Source of the DNA: an uncultured Clostridia bacterium
GTDB lineage: Bacteria > Bacillota > Clostridia > Oscillospirales > Acutalibacteraceae
DNA length: 64,000 bases
Direction: 5' to 3'
Assembly: GCA_947630835.1 (NCBI GenBank)
Contig: CANRIZ010000002.1
Span: forward strand, 48,308-112,307
Below the pieces are notes generated by a model. That model was given only the letters and a program-made list of their open reading frames with translations, did not search any database and was not told where the DNA came from. Below are positions 7,894-15,546 of the stretch, piece after piece. Position 1 is the first letter of the stretch. Each line of letters starts with the position of its first letter. A program made the translations under genes and the position numbers.

Positions 7894-10800
7894 TTATTCA
7901 ACGCTTTTCAGCGATTCTACCATATCTATCGCTTTTAGCCTAAAGCTCATAAGGAAATTAACGAATACCGCAAATATCGCCGTAAGAGCTATACTGAAAA
8001 CATAGCTGTACCAGCTTATATACCTGCCGAACATCATAGTATCCGTTTCAACCGACCTCATAACGAAAATATGAAGCGCCGTTCCCAACACGACTCCTAT
8101 AACCGCGCCCATTATTGTGAGAATGATATTTTCGCGGTAGACGTACTTTTCAACCTCGTCGTCAAAGAAGCCGAGAACCTTAAGCGTTGCAAGCTCCCTT
8201 GTACGCTCGGTTATATTTATATTGTTAAGGTTATAAAGCACTACAAAGGCAAGCAAGCCTGCGGATATTATCATAAGCGCAACGATTATCATAAGCTTAT
8301 CCATTGTGCTGTCAACCTGCCGCTGAGTATCGGAATTCATGGTGACGGACGTAACGCCGTCAATTTTAAGTATGCTCTTTGAAAGCTCCTCGTTATTGGT
8401 TGCCGAGCTTCTCAAAAGCAGGGTGTTGAGCGACGGAGACTCGCCGAACAGACTGTTGTATGTTGCCGGCGACATATATATATAATGGTATATATAGTTC
8501 TCGACAATGCCCGCTATAGGTATTTCGATAGTGGGTTCGCCCTCTTTTTCCGATTTAAGCGTTATTTTATCGCCGACCTCAACGCCGAGCAAATCCGCAA
8601 GCTTTTCGGTTACAAGCACGGTGTTGTCGCTAAGCTTATAGGATTTATTGCCCGTCCTCGATTTAAGGGTAATATAGTCGCCTAAGAAATCGACATTTTG
8701 GGGCACAACGGTATATGCCTCGTTTTCCTTATCCCCTGCCTGCGCGTAATTAAGGGTTCTGTATATTTGAAGATAATCGTCTACGCCGGACGTTCTTTGA
8801 ATTTCGGCAAGCAAATGTCTGCGCTCCGTTCTTGTGAGCGCTTCGTTTACCGTAACCGTGCCGTCATAGTTCCATATCTTATTAAACTGGTTGCCGGTCA
8901 TGGAGGAAACGGAATCCCTTATGCCGAAGCCGACAAGCAGCAGCGCCATACAGCCCGCAACGCCGAAAACGGTCATAAACAGCCGCTTCTTATACCTGAA
9001 AAGATTTCTGAGCGCCGATTTCTGCGAGAAATTAAGACGAAGCCAAAAGCCGTCGATTTTTTCAAGTAAAATCTTCTTGCCGACCTTGGGAGCTTCCGGA
9101 CGCATAAGCGAAGCGGGAGTTTCCTTCAAATACTTTCTGCTTGCTATAAGCGCGGCGCCGGTTGTGCAAACAACCGCTATAACAACGGCAATAAGCGCGT
9201 ATATCAGATTAGGCGTAACAATGGTTTTGTTAAGATTTACATAAACCACCCTATACGTTTCGACAACAAGCCTCGGTATAAGAGCCTCGCCCAAAACCAC
9301 GCCTATAACGCCCCCCGCAAGGGTTGCGTAAAAAGCATAGAGAAAATACTTTTTCGTAATTTCAAACTTACTGTAACCCAAAGCCTTGAAAGTGCCTATT
9401 TGCGTTCTCTGTTCCTCAACCATTCTCGTCATGGTGGTAAGGCTGACAAGGGCGGCTACGATAAAGAAAATTATCGGGAACATAAGTCCTATAGCGGAAA
9501 TTCCGCCCGCGTCGTTCTTAAAAGACGCATAAGAGGCAATAGCCTCCCTGCCCGTAACGTACCATACGGGTTCTTCCGTATTACGGATTTTTTCCTTATA
9601 TTTATCAAGCTTTGCCTGGGCGTCGTTGAGCTCCTCAACTATTTCGTCCTTTGAAAGCTCGTATTCCTCTTTCGCGGTATTCAACTGGTTCTGCTTTTCC
9701 GTAACCGTCTTTTGAGCTTCGGCAATTTCCTTATCGCCGTCCGCAAGCTTTTGCCGCGCTTCGGCTATGGTTTCGGGACTCCCGTTTATTATCGACTCCG
9801 CGTCGGAAATTCGCTGCTGAGCCGTTTGAATACTTCTTGCAAGGGTATCGAGCTGGGTTTGATACACCTGGGCGGTCGCCTTGTATCCGAACACGGTAAA
9901 CGCCGCTTCGGCGTACTCGTCGTTGGTCATCTTTGCGGCGTTAACCCTAAGCTCCTCCTCTAACTTTTCGATAGTTTTATTCGCCTGCTCAAGCTGCTTG
10001 CTTGCGGTTTCATGCCTTGCTTTAAGGTCGTTTAAAGTGACCTTTGCCTCTTCAAGCTGTTTTTTGCTGTCGTCAAGGCCCATTTCCTGCATATTGAGCA
10101 TTTCCTGAGCGTCGGCAATTTCCTGCTTTTTGGCGTCAATTTCCGCCTGGGCGGTGTTTAACTCGGATTGATTGGAGGAAAGCGTTTCGTAGGTTTTGGA
10201 AAACTCGTCCATTACCGCCTGTTTTCTTGCTTCAAACTTATCCTCCGCCTTTGAAATAAGGTCAACCGATTCCTTTTGAAATTCGTCAAACCTTACGGCG
10301 CATCGAGTTTCGGCAATGCTCCTTATATTGGACTCTACGCCCTCGACAAGATTTTCGTATCTGCTTGAAAAACAGTTGAGCGCCATAGCATTGTCAACGG
10401 TTATAAAAATCTTTGTATAAGCGGAAAGAGAAAACGCTTCCTTGGGAACTACTATAAAGCCGTCAACGGTGCCGTCGCCTATAGAGGCGTTTCCGCGCTC
10501 GTTATCGAGGTAGTATGAAGTTGTGCCGACGCCCACAATAGTAAAGCTGTCGGTCGCAAGGGTTTCGCTTACATCGGTATCGTTGCCCGTACTCAGCTTA
10601 ATGGTATCGCCGATTTTATAGCCCGATTCATCGAGGAATTTTTTATCGGCAATACATTCGTCATATGCTTCGGGGAACCTGCCCTGATTTACTTTAATCA
10701 GATTTATGGAATCATTAAGCGATATAACCGACGTAACCACCTCGGCTTTGTCGCTTGAGCAAAGAAAATCTCCGTTATATGCGCCCTCTGCGCCCGAAAC

Positions 10801-11043
10801 GCCGCTGATTTTGATTATCTCTTTAATATCGCTGTCCGTTACTCCGAGAGTGCCCTGCACGCATATATCCATAAGGTTTTCAACGTCGTAAACGCTGTCC
10901 GCCGACTTACGCATTGCCGGGGCGGCCGACTTTATGCCCGCAAAGAAAGCCGTTCCGAGAGTAACTATTAAAATAATCGAAAGGAATCTGGTAAAGCTCG
11001 CTTTGACTTCACGCCTGAATTCCTTTTTAATAGGTTTAGTCAT
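7894..11043 (-). CDS. ABC transporter permease, FtsX/MacB type, with periplasmic-side coiled coil
   Basis: The 1049-residue membrane protein has one transmembrane segment near residues 20-40 and two FtsX-type permease modules. The first module lies around 510-650 (MFPIIFFIVAALVSLTT, FKALGYSKFEI). The second is C-terminal, with a transmembrane segment near 690 and others around 915-1030 (ERTRELATLKVLGFFDDEV). Between about 270 and 490 is a long, Gln/Glu/Lys-rich heptad region that should form an extracytoplasmic coiled-coil hairpin. The ATPase gene is 12 bases upstream. This architecture is common in Firmicutes mechanotransmission or export systems (peptides, lipids, antimicrobials). The substrate cannot be told. 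Confidence 0.9.
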   Translation of the reverse strand: MTKPIKKEFRREVKASFTRFLSIILIVTLGTAFFAGIKSAAPAMRKSADSVYDVENLMDICVQGTLGVTDSDIKEIIKISGVSGAEGAYNGDFLCSSDKAEVVTSVISLNDSINLIKVNQGRFPEAYDECIADKKFLDESGYKIGDTIKLSTGNDTDVSETLATDSFTIVGVGTTSYYLDNERGNASIGDGTVDGFIVVPKEAFSLSAYTKIFITVDNAMALNCFSSRYENLVEGVESNIRSIAETRCAVRFDEFQKESVDLISKAEDKFEARKQAVMDEFSKTYETLSSNQSELNTAQAEIDAKKQEIADAQEMLNMQEMGLDDSKKQLEEAKVTLNDLKARHETASKQLEQANKTIEKLEEELRVNAAKMTNDEYAEAAFTVFGYKATAQVYQTQLDTLARSIQTAQQRISDAESIINGSPETIAEARQKLADGDKEIAEAQKTVTEKQNQLNTAKEEYELSKDEIVEELNDAQAKLDKYKEKIRNTEEPVWYVTGREAIASYASFKNDAGGISAIGLMFPIIFFIVAALVSLTTMTRMVEEQRTQIGTFKALGYSKFEITKKYFLYAFYATLAGGVIGVVLGEALIPRLVVETYRVVYVNLNKTIVTPNLIYALIAVVIAVVCTTGAALIASRKYLKETPASLMRPEAPKVGKKILLEKIDGFWLRLNFSQKSALRNLFRYKKRLFMTVFGVAGCMALLLVGFGIRDSVSSMTGNQFNKIWNYDGTVTVNEALTRTERRHLLAEIQRTSGVDDYLQIYRTLNYAQAGDKENEAYTVVPQNVDFLGDYITLKSRTGNKSYKLSDNTVLVTEKLADLLGVEVGDKITLKSEKEGEPTIEIPIAGIVENYIYHYIYMSPATYNSLFGESPSLNTLLLRSSATNNEELSKSILKIDGVTSVTMNSDTQRQVDSTMDKLMIIVALMIISAGLLAFVVLYNLNNINITERTRELATLKVLGFFDDEVEKYVYRENIILTIMGAVIGVVLGTALHIFVMRSVETDTMMFGRYISWYSYVFSIALTAIFAVFVNFLMSFRLKAIDMVESLKSVE

Positions 11044-11055
11044 AGCTAACTTCCT

Positions 11056-11757
11056 TTACCATTCAATATATTCAACAGGCGTAGGCTTTTGGTTGAGCAA
11101 AAGCTTATCGACTCTTCCGTTCTTTACTTTAATTACCTTGTCCGCCATAGGCGCAAGCGCAGAGTTGTGAGTTATAACTACAACGGTCATTCCCTTTTCG
11201 CGGCAGGTATCCTGCAAAAGCTTTAATATTGATTTGCCCGTAATATAGTCAAGCGCGCCCGTAGGTTCGTCGCATAAGAGCAGCTTGGGATTTTTGGCGA
11301 GCGCTCTCGCTATGGACACCCTCTGCTGTTCGCCGCCCGAAAGCTGCGCCGGAAAATTGTCAAGCCTGTTTGAAAGGCCGACTTCCTTTAACACATCCAC
11401 CGCTTTAAGCGGGTTCTTTGAAATTTGCATGGAAAGCTCTACGTTTTCAATAGCCGTAAGATTTCCTACGAGGTTATAAAACTGAAAAACAAAGCCTACG
11501 TCGTCTCTCCTGTAAGCGGTAAGCTGTGCCTCGTTATATTTTGTTATATCAACATTGTCAACGTAAAGGCTTCCGGAGGTTGCGGTATCCATTCCTCCGA
11601 GGATATTAAGGATGGTCGTTTTGCCCGCGCCGCTGGGACCGACTACAACAACGAACTCGCCCTTTTCTATACCGAAGCCTATCTCATCAAGCGCCTTGAT
11701 TTCAACCTCGCCGGTTTTATAAGTTTTTGTAATATTTCTTACTTCAATAAACGCCAT
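11056..11757 (-). CDS. ABC transporter ATP-binding protein, LolD/MacB type
   Basis: The 233-residue ATPase has Walker [17 protein letters not shown], a Q-loop within [14 protein letters not shown], signature [15 protein letters not shown] and Walker [13 protein letters not shown], followed by the switch His in [16 protein letters not shown]. The D(E)PTGALD ending and the FQFYNL block are typical of the lipoprotein/macrolide (3.A.1.122-like) exporter ATPases. It is the first gene of the pair with the FtsX-type permease and probably powers conformational change in that permease at the membrane. About 125 bases of AT-rich DNA lie upstream; no convincing promoter could be fixed there. Confidence 0.95.
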   Translation of the reverse strand: MAFIEVRNITKTYKTGEVEIKALDEIGFGIEKGEFVVVVGPSGAGKTTILNILGGMDTATSGSLYVDNVDITKYNEAQLTAYRRDDVGFVFQFYNLVGNLTAIENVELSMQISKNPLKAVDVLKEVGLSNRLDNFPAQLSGGEQQRVSIARALAKNPKLLLCDEPTGALDYITGKSILKLLQDTCREKGMTVVVITHNSALAPMADKVIKVKNGRVDKLLLNQKPTPVEYIEW

Positions 11758-11882
11758 TTTATAACCTCTTTTGTTTTAAAAGTGATAAATACACAAATTA
11801 ATTTTATCATATTTCTTCGTGAATTTCCATAGTAAAAGTAATTATTTATATTATGTTCATATATTAAATTCAGAAAAATAAA

Positions 11883-11902
11883 GAGCCACAGTGCTGTGGC
11901 TC
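11883..11902 (-). terminator. Intrinsic terminator after the wall-anchored protein gene
   Basis: Perfect 9-bp inverted repeat GAGCCACAG / CTGTGGCTC. It is flanked by T-rich sequence on the minus strand (TTTATTTTTC) and lies 22 bases past the stop. Confidence 0.85.
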
Positions 11903-11923
11903 AAAATCTCATATTAAATTAAA

Positions 11924-12883
11924 TCAATTGTCTTTTTTCTTTTTGGTAAGAACAAGCGCAAGTCCCGCTATGGCGGCTATAGCCGCAACCGAAGCAACCG
12001 CATAGTCGCCGGTGGGAGGAATGTCCGTCGGGTTGGAGGGCGTGGTGTTTGTACCGTCGCCGCTCTGATTGGAATTGTCGGAATTATTGGGATTGTCGGG
12101 ATTGTCGGGATCGGTTGTAACCGTGCTTCTCAACAAATCGGCAAGCCCCGAGGTTATGTAGCTTATAGCGTCGCCGAAGCCCCTGAACAGCTGAGAAAGG
12201 TCCGTGGGAGTATAACCTTGAAAAAAGCCCTCGACCGAGTTTGTGGTAGCCTCCTGCGAATTAACCGCAGTAATGAGATTGTTGCGCTCCTCAAGCGTAA
12301 CGGAGCCGTTTTTGTAAAGGTTTTTAATGATAAGCTCCGCCTTGTCCACGGTAAGAACTCCGTTGCCTACAAGAGAAACAAGGACGCTTTCCTTTTGACT
12401 GTAGTTAAGACCCGAAAGAGCGTTTACATAATAATCTATTTCCCTGTCGGATCCAACAGGTAAATTGTTGTCGTTATTGTCGTCCGGTTCACCGGTAACA
12501 GGCTCTGAAGGGGAAACCGCGTCGGTAATTGCTTTTGAGATAAGAGCAGTTAACATTCCGGCGGCGGAGCTTGAAAAAGCAACGTCGTCCTTAACTGCCG
12601 TAACCGCAAGGCTTACCGTAAGTTTTACAGAATCGGGATTTGCTCTGTACGCTGTTTTGTACGGGGTAAGATCGCCTATGCCGGATACAACGTCCTGCTT
12701 AATATTGGAGCGACCCATAGCCGTTTCAACGTCGTTTCCCTTCTCGATGGATTCAAGAATAAGAGTCGCTATTTCCTTTTGTTGGGCGTCTGTAAGGGCG
12801 TCAACCTTTTCACCTGCAAATGCCGGAATTGCAATTGCCATCAACAAAGAAACTGCAACCAAAATAGATAAAATCTTTTTCAT
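11924..12883 (-). CDS. Secreted protein with LPXTG-like sorting signal
   Basis: The 319-residue protein has a Sec signal peptide at the N terminus (MKKILSILVAVSLLMAIAIPAFA, cleavage near 23). A mainly helical region to about 240 is not recognised. An Asp/Asn/Pro/Ser-rich wall-spanning linker follows (TDPDNPDNPNNSDNSNQ). The C terminus is DIPPTGDYAV, a hydrophobic stretch and a KKKK tail. IPPTGD is read as a variant sortase motif in the LPXTG position, so covalent attachment to peptidoglycan is likely. No sortase gene is in the window. A consensus promoter and a clear terminator make this a single-gene unit. Function unknown. Confidence 0.8.
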   Translation of the reverse strand: MKKILSILVAVSLLMAIAIPAFAGEKVDALTDAQQKEIATLILESIEKGNDVETAMGRSNIKQDVVSGIGDLTPYKTAYRANPDSVKLTVSLAVTAVKDDVAFSSSAAGMLTALISKAITDAVSPSEPVTGEPDDNNDNNLPVGSDREIDYYVNALSGLNYSQKESVLVSLVGNGVLTVDKAELIIKNLYKNGSVTLEERNNLITAVNSQEATTNSVEGFFQGYTPTDLSQLFRGFGDAISYITSGLADLLRSTVTTDPDNPDNPNNSDNSNQSGDGTNTTPSNPTDIPPTGDYAVASVAAIAAIAGLALVLTKKKKDN

Positions 12884-12957
12884 GTTTCGCTGTTCCCTTC
12901 TTCATTTACTGTAAATAGCCATATCAGCAGTTACTATATCATCTATATACACTTGGA

Positions 12958-12986
12958 ATTATACCAGTTTATTTATCTTATGTCAA
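12958..12986 (-). promoter_or_regulatory. Consensus sigma-A promoter for the wall-anchored protein gene
   Basis: Minus strand TTGACA (12981-12986), 17-base spacer, TATAAT (12958-12963): a perfect consensus. The 5' untranslated region is about 70 bases. Confidence 0.88.
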
Positions 12987-13017
12987 CAAAAAATATAAGC
13001 AAAATTCATAATTTTTT

Positions 13018-13045
13018 TTGGAAATCGGGAGATAATACTTATAAT
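13018..13045 (+). promoter_or_regulatory. Promoter for the 60-residue protein gene
   Basis: TTGGAA (13018-13023), 16-base spacer, TATAAT (13040-13045). AGAAAGGA follows as the ribosome binding site. Confidence 0.6.
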
Positions 13046-13070
13046 ATAACAGAAGAAAGGAAAAATAAAA

Positions 13071-13253
13071 ATGAAAAGAAAAAATGAAAAGCCCTCCGAA
13101 AAGGCAATAAAGAAAATCAATAAAAAGTCGGAGGAAATAGCCGAGATATGGTCGGGCGACACAAACGAGGAAATTTCTTCCGACGTTTTGGGCAGCTACA
13201 CGGGAAATCCCACGGAAACGGACAGACCCATACAGGACGCGGACGATTTATAA
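13071..13253 (+). CDS. Small acidic-tailed protein, GSYTG...QDADDL type
   Basis: The 60-residue protein has a Lys-rich first half (KAIKKINKKS) and an acidic second half ending DVLGSYTGNPTETDRPIQDADDL. Short proteins ending in a GSYTG-x-P ... QDADDL pattern recur in Clostridia as unannotated genes. That is my recollection of the pattern, not a search result. The gene has a good ribosome binding site (AGAAAGGA), its own promoter, and codon use like its neighbours, so it is probably real. No membrane segment or signal peptide is visible. Function unknown. Confidence 0.75.
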   Translation: MKRKNEKPSEKAIKKINKKSEEIAEIWSGDTNEEISSDVLGSYTGNPTETDRPIQDADDL

Positions 13254-13297
13254 TTTAACCGGCTGCGGGCAAATTAATAAAAAATTTAAAATTTTCC

Positions 13298-13326
13298 TTG
13301 CATAAAAGAATATTATATGGTATTAT
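13298..13326 (+). promoter_or_regulatory. Promoter for the rimP-nusA-infB operon
   Basis: TTGCAT (13298-13303), 17-base spacer, TATTAT (13321-13326). The predicted 5' leader to rimP is about 68 bases. Confidence 0.7.
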
Positions 13327-13353
13327 AAGCAATGTAAGAATATTTGTAAGCTT

Positions 13354-13378
13354 GAGAGTAGGTTGTTCGCCTGCTCTC
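13354..13378 (+). promoter_or_regulatory. Terminator-like hairpin in the rimP leader (candidate attenuator)
   Basis: GAGAGTAGG / CCTGCTCTC forms a 9-bp stem (one G-U) with loop TTGTTCG, followed by TTGTGTTTTGT. It lies between the operon promoter and the rimP ribosome binding site, so it could attenuate transcription of an operon that encodes NusA itself. Confidence 0.5.
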
Positions 13379-13400
13379 TTGTGTTTTGTACGGAGGTATT

Positions 13401-13892
13401 ATGGCGGAGAAAAAATCAAACGTCGTTTCGCTTGTTTGGGACATTGCCGAACCGATAGCGGACGAACTCGGTCTTGAGCTGTGGGACATACGTTTTCTTA
13501 AAGAGGGCGCAAATTATTATCTCAGGATTATAATAGATTGCGGCGACCGTCCCGTCGGCATTGACGACTGCGTTAATATGAGCCGCGCTTTGGACGCGCC
13601 TCTCGACGAGGCGGATCCCATAGACAAAAGTTATTCTCTTCAGGTGCAGTCGCCCGGGATAGAACGCGAGCTTGTAAGGGATTTTCATTTTAAAAAATAC
13701 CTGGGCGAAAAGGTTACGGTTCGCTTTATAAGGGCGGTAAATTCCCAAAGGGAATACAAGGGCGTTTTGACCGCCTTTAATAACGGGGAAATTTCGTTGG
13801 CTCTCCCGAACGGTGAAAGCCTCGAATTTAACAAAAAAGATACTTCATGGGTTAAACTTGATGATTTTGGAGGTTTTGCAGAAAATGAATAA
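13401..13892 (+). CDS. rimP: Ribosome maturation factor RimP
   Basis: RimP assists late assembly of the 30S subunit. The 163-residue product contains the family sequences LGLELWDIRFLKEGANYYLRI, then CVNMSRALDAPLDEADPI and YSLQVQSPGIERELVRDFHF. The ORF track begins at a TTG five codons earlier; the ATG at 13401 is preferred because CGGAGGT lies directly before it. First gene of the operon, and its last codons overlap nusA by 8 bases. Two domains are expected: an alpha/beta domain and a C-terminal SH3-like barrel (KYLGEKVTVRF onward). Confidence 0.95.
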   Translation: MAEKKSNVVSLVWDIAEPIADELGLELWDIRFLKEGANYYLRIIIDCGDRPVGIDDCVNMSRALDAPLDEADPIDKSYSLQVQSPGIERELVRDFHFKKYLGEKVTVRFIRAVNSQREYKGVLTAFNNGEISLALPNGESLEFNKKDTSWVKLDDFGGFAENE

Positions 13893-14934
13893 GGAATTTT
13901 TTGAAGCGGTAAATATGATGGAAAAGGAAAAAGGCATACCCGCCGAATTTCTTTACGAAAAAATCCAAAATGCCATTCTTACCGCGGTAAAGAAGGAGTA
14001 CAACGGCAAAGATGTGGTTGAGTGCGAAATTATACCGGAAAAATACGAAATGAACATCTACTACTGCCGTACCGTCGTTGAGGAGGTTGAGGATCCCGAT
14101 TCCGAAATTTCGCTTGAGGACGCGCAGGAAATTAAGAAAAAATACAAGCTCGGCGACGTCGTCAAGATAAAGCTTACCCAAAAGGATTTCGGCAGAATAG
14201 TCGCGCAAAAGGCTAAGCACGTTATCAGGCAGGGCATCAGGGACGCCGAAAAAGGTCAAATTCTGCACGAGTTCCAGTCCAAAAATCAGGAGCTTGTTAC
14301 CGCCAAGGTTCAGAGGGTTGACCCGATTACCGGCAACGCTACGCTTGAAATAGGCAAGGCGGAGGCGATTTTACCGAAGTCCGAGCAGGTTCCCGACGAG
14401 GTGCTTACCGAGGAACAGCTCATTAAGGTTTTCATTGTGGACGTAAAGGAAACCGAAAAAGGCCCGAAGGCTATGATTTCACGCAGGCATCCCGGTCTTG
14501 TAAAGAGATTGTTCGAGCTTGAGGTTCCCGAAATTTACGACGGCACGGTTATAATAGATTCCGTTTCCCGAGAGGCGGGCGCAAGAACCAAAATCGCCGT
14601 ACATTCAAAAGATGAAAACGTCGATCCCATCGGCGCGTGCATAGGCCCCAAGGGCACAAGGGTCGGAAATATAGTGGATATACTCGGCGGCGAAAAAATC
14701 GATATAGTAAACTACAGCGAAAAGCCCGAGGAATTTATAGCCGCGGCTCTCGCTCCCGCAAATGTGGTTGAGGTTGAAATCGAAGACGCGGAGAAAAAAA
14801 TATGCCACGTCACCGTTCCCGACAATCAGCTTTCGCTCGCCATAGGCAATAAAGGTCAGAACGCGCGTCTTGCAGCCCATCTTACGGGTTGGAAGATAGA
14901 TATTAAACCCGAAAGCGGCTTTTATGAGGGTTAA
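13885..14934 (+). CDS. nusA: Transcription termination/antitermination protein NusA
   Basis: NusA binds RNA polymerase and modulates pausing and termination. The 349-residue protein has the N-terminal polymerase-binding domain (MNKEFFEAVNMMEKEKGIP), an S1 domain around 135-200, and two KH domains with DPIGACIGPKGTRV and LSLAIGNKGQNARLAAHLTGW. It lacks the C-terminal acidic repeats of enterobacterial NusA, as is usual in Firmicutes. The ORF track start at 13813 lies inside rimP. The ATG at 13885 is chosen from family alignment and from the GGAGG 12 bases upstream. It overlaps rimP (ATGAATAA). Confidence 0.96.
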   Translation: MNKEFFEAVNMMEKEKGIPAEFLYEKIQNAILTAVKKEYNGKDVVECEIIPEKYEMNIYYCRTVVEEVEDPDSEISLEDAQEIKKKYKLGDVVKIKLTQKDFGRIVAQKAKHVIRQGIRDAEKGQILHEFQSKNQELVTAKVQRVDPITGNATLEIGKAEAILPKSEQVPDEVLTEEQLIKVFIVDVKETEKGPKAMISRRHPGLVKRLFELEVPEIYDGTVIIDSVSREAGARTKIAVHSKDENVDPIGACIGPKGTRVGNIVDILGGEKIDIVNYSEKPEEFIAAALAPANVVEVEIEDAEKKICHVTVPDNQLSLAIGNKGQNARLAAHLTGWKIDIKPESGFYEG

Positions 14935-14971
14935 TTGATAATCAAGCTTTAATTACGGGGTGATGAAACCG

Positions 14972-15241
14972 ATGAAACAGAAAAAGATACCTTTAAGGAA
15001 ATGCCTCGGCTGCGGCGTTCAAAAGCCGAAGCAGGAGCTTGTAAGAGTGGTCAAAAGTCCGCAGGGCGACATAAGCCTTGACCTTACAGGCAAAAAAAGC
15101 GGCAGAGGTGCTTATATTTGTAAAGACGTTTCCTGCCTTAATAAAGCAAAAAAAGCAAAACGCTTTGAACACGCTTTTGACTGCGCCATATCGGAGGAAA
15201 TATATTCTGTTATGGAAAAGGAGCTTAAAAGCGGTGAATGA
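14972..15241 (+). CDS. rnpM: YlxR/RnpM RNA-binding protein (DUF448)
   Basis: This small basic protein, 89 residues from the preferred ATG at 14972 (MKQKKIPLRKCLGCGVQKPK), is of the YlxR family. The family is encoded between nusA and infB and has been described as a modulator of RNase P. Motifs: RKCLGCG, ELVRVVKSP and GRGAYIC. Upstream in-frame starts (GTG 14960, ATG 14963) sit on top of the GGGGTG ribosome binding site and are less likely. The stop overlaps the next gene by 8 bases. Confidence 0.9.
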   Translation: MKQKKIPLRKCLGCGVQKPKQELVRVVKSPQGDISLDLTGKKSGRGAYICKDVSCLNKAKKAKRFEHAFDCAISEEIYSVMEKELKSGE

Positions 15242-15542
15242 CAGGCTTCTTAATCTTTTGGGAATGGCTCGCAGGGCGGGTAAGCTTTCGATAGGTCACG
15301 ACGCAAGCGTAAACAGCTTAAATTCAGGCAAAGCAAAGCTGTGCTTTTTAAGCGTCGAAGCCTCTCAAAGGCTTAAAAACGAAATGGACGCCCTTTGCAA
15401 AAAGACAAACGCAAATATAATCTTCGGCTCATACACCATGCAGCAGTTGGGATTGAGCGTCGGCGCAAAAGCGACAGCCGTTCTTACAGTTAACGACGAA
15501 GGATTTGCAAAAAGAATTATTGAATTAACTCGGGAGGAATGA
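15234..15542 (+). CDS. L7Ae/YlxQ family ribosomal protein-like RNA-binding protein
   Basis: The product is read from a GTG at 15234 and is 102 residues: [21 protein letters not shown] (initiator read as Met). It continues with [20 protein letters not shown] and [17 protein letters not shown]. This is the L7Ae/L30e/Gadd45 fold family that binds kink-turn RNAs. The ORF track start at 15078 lies inside rnpM and is rejected. AAGGAG sits 10 bases before the GTG. It occupies the standard nusA-ylxR-ylxQ-infB position. The GTG overlaps the rnpM stop, suggesting coupled translation. Confidence 0.88.
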   Translation: MNDRLLNLLGMARRAGKLSIGHDASVNSLNSGKAKLCFLSVEASQRLKNEMDALCKKTNANIIFGSYTMQQLGLSVGAKATAVLTVNDEGFAKRIIELTREE

Positions 15543-15546
15543 ATAT

